Shown: piece after piece, positions 58,673 through 64,000 of the stretch | Layout: every line of letters begins with the position of its first letter | How positions within the stretch are numbered: the stretch's first letter is position 1 | NCBI RefSeq assembly: GCF_027111255.2 | Contig: NZ_CP114285.2 | Location: forward strand, 5,363,276-5,427,275 | Reading direction: 5' to 3' | Origin: Flavobacterium flavigenum | GTDB lineage: Bacteria; Bacteroidota; Bacteroidia; Flavobacteriales; Flavobacteriaceae | DNA length: 64,000 nt | Notes under the pieces: generated by a model | Database searches by the model: none | Seen by the model: the letters and a program-made list of their open reading frames with translations, nothing else | What the model was told of the DNA's origin: nothing | Translations under genes and position numbers: made by a program

Positions 58673-60586
58673 ATGAAAAAAAACTACAGTTTTTATCAAA
58701 AAACAGAAGAAGTTTATTTTAGTACAGAATTCGCTTTTCCTATAGCGGTGATCGTCATGGCTTCTATTATTACCTATGGATTGCTTTACTTTTTTGGTAT
58801 AGCTTTAGCTGTGATTTTTAATGTAATTATTTCTTTTATCGGAAGTTTCTATTTCTATTACTTTGGTAAATCATCCACAGCTATAACTTTAGATTTTTTA
58901 ATTCGGGTTGCATTAGTTTCCGGTTTCTTTTTATTTATGGATTACGGAGTTTTTGCGCTCGTTAAATATCAGAAAACAGACGTTTTCAATAAAATATATT
59001 TTTATCTATGGTTAACAATTATTTTAGGAGTTCCTCTTTTATATTACATTTTTCAATACAGCCGATATTATTATAAAGAAACAAAAAATGCAGGAACATA
59101 TATAAAAGTTCATCTTACAGTGCATCATGACAGGGAATTGCTTACCGTTATTGATACGATACAGTTTGTCAATACTGTAAAACGTAGTATGTCGGATATC
59201 AAATTAGAAAAGCCTGATTGTTTCTATTCGGATGCGGAATTAAAAAAGATGGATGATAATAGCGTTCGGAATTATCTGGGAAAAGATGCTTTTAGAGGTT
59301 TAATGCATTTACCTTTCGATGCAGATGTACTTTTTATCTCCTGGTATTCTATTGTTGAAGATAAATATTATGATATTGAAGTACCTTTTCCTTTTGAAAA
59401 ACTGTTTATTGAACAGGAAAAATATCCAACAAATGTTTCAGAAGTTTTGAGAGGCAAAAAATCAAAACCGTTAAATCTGCACATTCATGCCAAAGGCGGA
59501 ATTCGGCTTTTTAATGTTGATGAGGTTTTAATCAATCTTCCTGAAAGTATTCCGACAGTTATTTCAGAGCAAGAGCGAAATAAAAAAATAGAAATCTATA
59601 GGGATTTACAAGATTATTATCGCGCGCCAAAAGCTTTTGAAGAATTGATAGAAAAAATTAAATCATCTAACGGAATTGAAGAACGTTTCTTTATACAAAA
59701 CAAAAAGTTTAACTGGAGTATGCACATTTCAGGTCTGAAAGGCAATAATTATTTAGATGTTTTAGATGTTTCTTTCAGTAAATACAAAACTGAAATTGCC
59801 GAATTGGATATGCCTGGATTTCGATTTTTGCCAAAAGAAATCGGAATTGTTTACAGAGGAAATTATTTGTATGACTGGCTTAATCTATACATTAACACAC
59901 AGGAAATTTATTACTTTATACAAGAACTCAAGAGCGGAAATGAATGCAGTCCTGTTTCTTTTGAACTTGTTTTTGAAGATTTGACAGAAACAGGTTTAAA
60001 ATTCACAATCAGGTCAGGCGACAAATTTATGATTTTTAATAATTGGAAAATTAGTATCAGAAACGACCGCAAGCAAGACATGACAGACCATCTTTTGCAT
60101 ATCGATGAAGATCAGCAAAAGCGTGCTTTATATAAGGAAGCATGGGATTTGGTTGCCAGTAAACAATACGATCAGGCTCAGGAAAAATGCGATACGATTA
60201 AAGCAATTGACCCGGGATATGGTTTTGCTTATTTTTTGGAGGTAAGATTATTATGGTACAAAGAAGGATTTGAAGCCTGTTACGCCAAACAGGATTATTT
60301 TATTGCTAAAACACAACATGAACCTGCTGCATTGGCACACATGTACAACAATTACGGGTGTTTGTATGATCAGGAATTAAAATATGACGAATCATTATCA
60401 TATTTTGAAAAAGCGATTCTTGCTAATCCAAAAGATGGTATGTATGTCTGTAATCTTGCTGAAATATACTGCAAATTAAATCGGCCTAAAAAAGCACTTG
60501 ATGCTGCTGAAAAATCCAAAAAATTAGGTCACGAATCACCAACTTTACATGCAATTTTAGAAAGTAAAGGATTACGTTATTTGTAG
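58673..60586 (+). CDS. Membrane protein with C-terminal TPR repeats
   Basis: The 637-residue protein starts at ATG 58673, 6 bases after the broken gene (a TTG at 58667 is possible). The N-terminal part has four predicted membrane helices in two hairpins (about residues 20-60 and 72-140). A soluble domain follows (about 145-300; PFPFEKLFIEQEKYP and HAKGGIRLFNVDEVLINLP). A middle domain comes next (about 310-470), then a C-terminal TPR-like region (about 480-637; AWDLVASKQYDQAQEKCDTI, YDESLSYFEKAILANPKDGMY, NRPKKALDAAEKSKKLG). It is unknown to me by name. The next gene encodes a shorter paralog that lacks everything after the first soluble domain. Predicted inner membrane with large cytoplasmic part. 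Confidence 0.7.
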   Translation: MKKNYSFYQKTEEVYFSTEFAFPIAVIVMASIITYGLLYFFGIALAVIFNVIISFIGSFYFYYFGKSSTAITLDFLIRVALVSGFFLFMDYGVFALVKYQKTDVFNKIYFYLWLTIILGVPLLYYIFQYSRYYYKETKNAGTYIKVHLTVHHDRELLTVIDTIQFVNTVKRSMSDIKLEKPDCFYSDAELKKMDDNSVRNYLGKDAFRGLMHLPFDADVLFISWYSIVEDKYYDIEVPFPFEKLFIEQEKYPTNVSEVLRGKKSKPLNLHIHAKGGIRLFNVDEVLINLPESIPTVISEQERNKKIEIYRDLQDYYRAPKAFEELIEKIKSSNGIEERFFIQNKKFNWSMHISGLKGNNYLDVLDVSFSKYKTEIAELDMPGFRFLPKEIGIVYRGNYLYDWLNLYINTQEIYYFIQELKSGNECSPVSFELVFEDLTETGLKFTIRSGDKFMIFNNWKISIRNDRKQDMTDHLLHIDEDQQKRALYKEAWDLVASKQYDQAQEKCDTIKAIDPGYGFAYFLEVRLLWYKEGFEACYAKQDYFIAKTQHEPAALAHMYNNYGCLYDQELKYDESLSYFEKAILANPKDGMYVCNLAEIYCKLNRPKKALDAAEKSKKLGHESPTLHAILESKGLRYL

Positions 60587-60636
60587 AAAATCATTACAAA
60601 TAGTGATGTTTAAAAAAGTCAATAATAATACATTTG
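60587..60636 (+). promoter_or_regulatory. Shared promoter module, copy 2
   Basis: AAAATCATTA-CAAA-TAGTGA (core to 60606), 22 bases, then TACATTTG (60629-60636). It begins at the first base after the stop codon of the TPR gene and lies 19 bases before the next start codon. Confidence 0.7.
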
Positions 60637-60655
60637 ACTCACATGAATATCTGCT

Positions 60656-61573
60656 ATGAAAGGATACAAATTATATAAAAAAGTAAACCCGGTCTATTGT
60701 AATTTGGAGGAATTACTGGCAAATATTATTTTGCCATTAGTAATAGCATCTTATATTTCTTATCCAATATTATATTTCCTGGGTACGAAAAGCACAATTT
60801 TATTCAATCTATTTCTTGCGGTAAGCGCCAATTATTTTCATAAAAATTTAAAAAAATATTTCCCTTCTTTTAAGGATAATAAATCCGTTTTTAGACCTGT
60901 CCTTATCTGGTTTTGTTATTTCTTAATCATATTCATTGTTTTAGCAATTGCTGATTTTGGATTTTATTTATTGGTTTTGTACCAAAAAAATAATGAATTC
61001 AATCGCTTTCATTTTTATTCCTGGCTGATTATTTTGTTTGGTATCCCGTTGTTTTATTACATCTTAAAATTTGGGCAATATTATTTCATAAAGCATCAGG
61101 ATCTTGAATTTTTAAATATTGTTCTAGCGGTTAATCATGATGCGGATCATATTTTAGAGATAAATAATATTCAGTTTGTAAATTCCGTAAACAGAAAGTC
61201 TTCTGATATAAAAATTACAAATAACATAAGGTTGTATTCTCAAAAAGAATTTATTGCAAGAAGAACAAAATCAAGGCATTATTATCTAACTAAAGAAGGA
61301 TTCAAGCAGCTGGTCCAGATTCCTGTTAATGCAAATATGGTTTTATTATCATGGTTTTGTTATGAAGGGAATAAGTGCTATGAAGCAGAAATTTCTTTTC
61401 CTTTTGAGAAATTTATAGAAGAACAGCAAAAATGTGTGACAGATAAATTTAAATTATATAGAGACAGTGAGACAAAACCGTTGCATTTACATCTTTATTT
61501 AAATGGAGGTGTCAAATTTTTTTATAATGATGTGATATTAGCAGATTGTCCTGAAGATAAAGAAAGATGTTAA
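60656..61573 (+). CDS. Membrane protein, short paralog of the preceding TPR protein
   Basis: The 305-residue protein matches the first half of the 58673-60586 product: four membrane helices (about 22-60, 82-150) and the same soluble domain. The shared words include NHDADHILEINNIQFVNSVNRKSSDIK, ISFPFEKFIEEQQKC and LYLNGGVKFFYNDVILADCPED. It ends right there, without middle and TPR domains. The end is tidy rather than frameshifted in the visible sequence: I saw no continuation of the homologous region downstream. It has its own copy of the promoter module, so it is likely expressed. Function unknown; it could compete or pair with its longer relative. Confidence 0.7.
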   Translation: MKGYKLYKKVNPVYCNLEELLANIILPLVIASYISYPILYFLGTKSTILFNLFLAVSANYFHKNLKKYFPSFKDNKSVFRPVLIWFCYFLIIFIVLAIADFGFYLLVLYQKNNEFNRFHFYSWLIILFGIPLFYYILKFGQYYFIKHQDLEFLNIVLAVNHDADHILEINNIQFVNSVNRKSSDIKITNNIRLYSQKEFIARRTKSRHYYLTKEGFKQLVQIPVNANMVLLSWFCYEGNKCYEAEISFPFEKFIEEQQKCVTDKFKLYRDSETKPLHLHLYLNGGVKFFYNDVILADCPEDKERC

Positions 61574-61721
61574 TTGATATCAATAAAAAAGCAAATTAGT
61601 ACTATAATCTGAATTAATCCACGCAAAACTAAATAAAATACCGAATGAGGCGTTAAGTATTTATTAAGAAAGAGTCAAGGAAGAAATTAGGAAAACAGAA
61701 CACCTTTGATATCACATAAAG

Positions 61722-62891
61722 ATGCACAATAAATTATACGCCAAAATACAGGAAGAATTTAATCAAATTGCTGATACGTTTATAGAAAAAGAGATCGATG
61801 TATTAGCAGATGAAAATCTAGTTACGATTCAGTCAAAATATAATCTTTACGATATCCAGCCTTATTTTGCAGAATTGACCAATAATGTATTAGCAAAGGA
61901 TGCAAAACTGACAATTGAATCTGAAGAAGATTTTGATCCGGAAACAGATGATTTATACGAGTATAAAATCAATTTTGAAAACAGTAAAGCTTATCTTAAA
62001 AGGGAACATTATGGCGGAGGCGTTTTTTATAGTACCCTTTATGAATACACAGATGAGTATTATAAAAGTTTTTCGGTATATCAAAATGAAGAGAATATAA
62101 AAGCAACCAATTTGAGTTATCTCTATTTAAAAAACGGAATACCAGATCAGTTTATAGAATGTACAGAATATGGTGTTTCGCTAAAAACATATACTTGGGA
62201 TAACGGAATCATTAAAAGTTATAAACTGGAATGGCCTGAATACGATCATTATTGCATTGGTGAATTGACTTTTGACCATCACGAACATTTAAAAATGATT
62301 ACAGAAACAGCTTCAGATGGAAGAATCCGTGTTGTATTTGATACCACGGTTTCGACCGAAGATATTGAGGAAGCTTTGGTAAAACTAGAAACATTTCTGG
62401 TAGAAAATATTGCAGATCAGATTATTGAAAACGTCAAAATAGAAGAACCTGTTTATTGCATATTGTTTGAATACTCCATGCAGGCACCTTTTCCACCAAC
62501 AATTGCTTTCGGAATAACTTCAGAAATAGATGGGAATTTTCAGGATAAGGAATTATATGAACTATACAATTCGCCAGATATGAAATATTTTTCTGAGAAT
62601 GAAGAACCGAATCCAATTAATATTGATTTTTATCCACTTGCTATTCAGCCAAATTATTTGATTACCACTTCATATGGTGAAAATATTCCATCACAAGATG
62701 AAGAAGCATTTGCAATATGGGAAAAACAGGTATTTGATACTTATTTGAGGGTTTGCAAACGATTAATGCATTTCGATTTTTCAAAATCTTTTACAAAAAC
62801 AGAAAATTTTTTGGTAATGGCACGTGATTTTGAACAATCCAATGAAAGTTTTTTTTATCAAAATATGCTGCATTACAGAACCAAAAAATAA
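61722..62891 (+). CDS. Cytoplasmic protein of unknown function
   Basis: The 389-residue protein has no signal peptide or membrane helix, is acidic, and appears to be alpha/beta throughout. Visible landmarks are a helical start (IQEEFNQIADTFIEKEID), a beta region with YGGGVFYSTLYEYTDEYY, and GELTFDHHEHLKMITETASDGRIRVVF in the middle. A C-terminal half contains PVYCILFEYSMQAPFPPTIAFGI and CKRLMHFDFSKSFTKTENFLVMARDF. I do not recognise a family; size and composition recall immunity-type proteins of Bacteroidota, without firm support. The 148-base gap upstream has no promoter module, so it may be read from copy 2. Confidence 0.65.
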   Translation: MHNKLYAKIQEEFNQIADTFIEKEIDVLADENLVTIQSKYNLYDIQPYFAELTNNVLAKDAKLTIESEEDFDPETDDLYEYKINFENSKAYLKREHYGGGVFYSTLYEYTDEYYKSFSVYQNEENIKATNLSYLYLKNGIPDQFIECTEYGVSLKTYTWDNGIIKSYKLEWPEYDHYCIGELTFDHHEHLKMITETASDGRIRVVFDTTVSTEDIEEALVKLETFLVENIADQIIENVKIEEPVYCILFEYSMQAPFPPTIAFGITSEIDGNFQDKELYELYNSPDMKYFSENEEPNPINIDFYPLAIQPNYLITTSYGENIPSQDEEAFAIWEKQVFDTYLRVCKRLMHFDFSKSFTKTENFLVMARDFEQSNESFFYQNMLHYRTKK

Positions 62892-63085
62892 AAATTTTAC
62901 GCTGTTTTAATTAATACTCAGTATATTTTTAGCCTGAAGCTATTGAGTAGTTCTGTATCAGTTTCATATGTAATTCCCTATTTTGCTGCTGTCTTTCATT
63001 ATAATTGAAATTGGTTTTAGATTAATCCGTTCGTTATTAATATTCTAAACATATTATTTAATAAATTTTACTGTTGGTTAAAAGT

Positions 63086-63135
63086 AAAATCATTATTTCT
63101 AGTGAGTGTTACTAAAAAACTCAGAATTAGATTTG
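63086..63135 (+). promoter_or_regulatory. Shared promoter module, copy 3
   Basis: AAAATCATTA-TTTC-TAGTGA (core to 63105), 22 bases, then TAGATTTG (63128-63135), 34 bases before the start codon. The rest of the 278-base spacer 62892-63169 shows nothing else. Confidence 0.7.
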
Positions 63136-63169
63136 CATTATAAAATTATAATCAACTAAAAAACAACTC

Positions 63170-63562
63170 ATGGGATTAGCAGAAAAACGTTTAGCAGAAT
63201 CAATTAAAGTTGAAAAATTACCTGAATTTGAAGCAAAACTTAAAGAGAAGGCAGGGTACGATATCAAAGTAGATATTGACTGGAATACTTTTACAGCTTT
63301 TAATCAATATCCGCTTGAAAGATTAGATATTATTTTTGATGATTTGGAATCATTCGTTAAAAAAACATGTGCTGATGATATGGGAAAAGAAGCTTTAAAA
63401 GAAAAAATGACAACAATCCATTTGACCAACACAGAAAATAATGATGAAGTGAAAATGGAATTAAAAGACAATACTTTGTATTTGACGCTTCAGCTGGTTC
63501 AGGCTTCTTTTAGTGCACAAACAGATTCGCAAATTGTTGATTACATAGAAAAGATGCTGTAA
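63170..63562 (+). CDS. Small cytoplasmic protein of unknown function
   Basis: The 130-residue protein begins MGLAEKRLAESIKVEKLPEF and continues with an alpha/beta domain: GYDIKVDIDWNTFTAF, a helix RLDIIFDDLESFVKKTCADDMGKEALKEKM, then strands TIHLTNTEN, VKMELKDNTLYLTLQL. I recall similar small proteins starting MGLAEKR in other bacteria, without a known function. The gene has promoter module copy 3. The next gene starts immediately after its stop codon (TAA ATG), so the two form a translationally coupled pair. Confidence 0.65.
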   Translation: MGLAEKRLAESIKVEKLPEFEAKLKEKAGYDIKVDIDWNTFTAFNQYPLERLDIIFDDLESFVKKTCADDMGKEALKEKMTTIHLTNTENNDEVKMELKDNTLYLTLQLVQASFSAQTDSQIVDYIEKML

Positions 63563-64000
63563 ATGATTACGTCTTATAAAAAGAATCTTTTCATAGAATT
63601 TTCAGACTGGTTTATAAAACTTGCTGATTTTGCCGATAGGGCAGATGATGTTTACAGTTTGCCGAAGCTTGAACTGCTATTACATACTGGAAACATCATT
63701 AGGGGATGTATCATAGGTTATGATAGAACCCAACCTGAAAAACTATTAATGGTGATGGGAATTCCAGATTCGGATCCAAAACCTGAAATTACATTAGTTT
63801 CCGGATCACAGGTCGCAGCGATAAGCTTTATAGACGCCAATGAAACCTTAAGGATACTTGAACCTAACGCTACAGTGAGTGTTTTAGAATTAAAACGTAC
63901 AGCAAAGAAAGTCGAAGAAGATTTAGAAAAAGGGATTGCGTCAAAAATCAATCTGATTTTAGATACAGATGGTTATCCTGAAGATAACAGAAAACTGATT
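63563..64000 (+). CDS. Unknown protein, continues beyond the window
   Basis: The frame starts at ATG 63563, directly after the stop of the upstream gene, and is open to the last base (146 codons). The visible part has a short amphipathic start (FIEFSDWFIKLADFADRADDVYSLPKLEL) and then a small beta-barrel-like stretch (HTGNIIRGCIIGYD, LLMVMGIP, EITLVSGSQVAAISFID). A helix rich in Lys and Glu follows (LKRTAKKVEEDLEKGI). The beta part faintly recalls Sm-like or SH3-like folds; this is not a firm assignment. It is coupled with the 63170 gene. Confidence 0.6.
   Translation, partial: MITSYKKNLFIEFSDWFIKLADFADRADDVYSLPKLELLLHTGNIIRGCIIGYDRTQPEKLLMVMGIPDSDPKPEITLVSGSQVAAISFIDANETLRILEPNATVSVLELKRTAKKVEEDLEKGIASKINLILDTDGYPEDNRKLI

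Noticed and set aside
1..64000. tRNA, rRNA or insertion-sequence genes
   Set aside because: No cloverleaf-type tRNA sequence, rRNA block or transposase motif was found on either strand by reading; small RNAs without known sequence could still be missed.

Overview
The window looks like chromosomal DNA of a Flavobacterium-type member of the Bacteroidota. It is AT-rich. Many genes have TAnnTTTG -7 boxes, several with TTTG/TTG 18-21 nt upstream, and lack obvious Shine-Dalgarno sequences. Diagnostic genes include PorX (type IX secretion regulator), T9SS type A sorting tails, a 4-gene array of small 'secretion proteins', an OmpA protein with thrombospondin-3 repeats, two pectate lyase lipoproteins, GSII- and GSIII-type glutamine synthetases and a short SpeA-type arginine decarboxylase. 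I saw no tRNA, rRNA, CRISPR array, phage or transposase.

Layout. 1-7.1 kb: end of a VWA-type membrane protein, LysR/YeiH pair, S1/P1-type nuclease, PL9 pectate lyase, four-helix sensor fragment. 7.4-16.3 kb: alanine dehydrogenase, GNAT, TsaE, PorX, MiaE, GlyA, fumarylacetoacetase, agmatine deiminase. 16.9-26.5 kb: OmpA, N-carbamoylputrescine amidase, ECF sigma/anti-sigma/adhesin-like operon, Lon, RecQ. 26.6-31 kb: a minus-strand polyamine cluster (acidic protein, deoxyhypusine synthase-like enzyme, arginine decarboxylase with a structured leader), then AroB. 31-40.6 kb: proline dehydrogenase, PurU, DUF4197, PL1 pectate lyase divergent from a Crp/Fnr regulator, fused IcmF mutase. 40.7-43.5 kb: an accessory stretch of orphan and broken genes. 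43.5-47.7 kb: tandem array of small secreted proteins with a decayed extra member. 47.7-55.1 kb: AraC regulator, esterase, collagen-like lipoprotein, TerC, two glutamine synthetases. 55.2-64 kb: a large T9SS cargo protein and an accessory locus of membrane/TPR proteins and unknowns.

How genes work together. speA (arginine to agmatine), aguA (agmatine to N-carbamoylputrescine) and aguB (to putrescine) form a complete putrescine route scattered over 14 kb; the DHS-like enzyme next to speA may extend it. The two pectate lyases share a TTGAA-N4-TTCAA palindrome in their upstream regions, one copy lying between PL1 and a Crp/Fnr-family gene.

Most interesting signals: (1) three promoters in the 58-63 kb locus share AAAATCATTA-N4-TAGTGA placed exactly 22 nt before the TAnnTTTG box; (2) the speA leader, with a promoter, a terminator-like hairpin, a competing pairing and an Arg-rich 59-codon ORF; (3) the pectate lyase palindromes; (4) an interspersed hairpin element with covarying stems in two copies; (5) the duplicated secretion-protein array with a relic; (6) a gene interrupted by TAG at codon 3. 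Family assignments come from recognised motifs and memory of the families; no database search was run.
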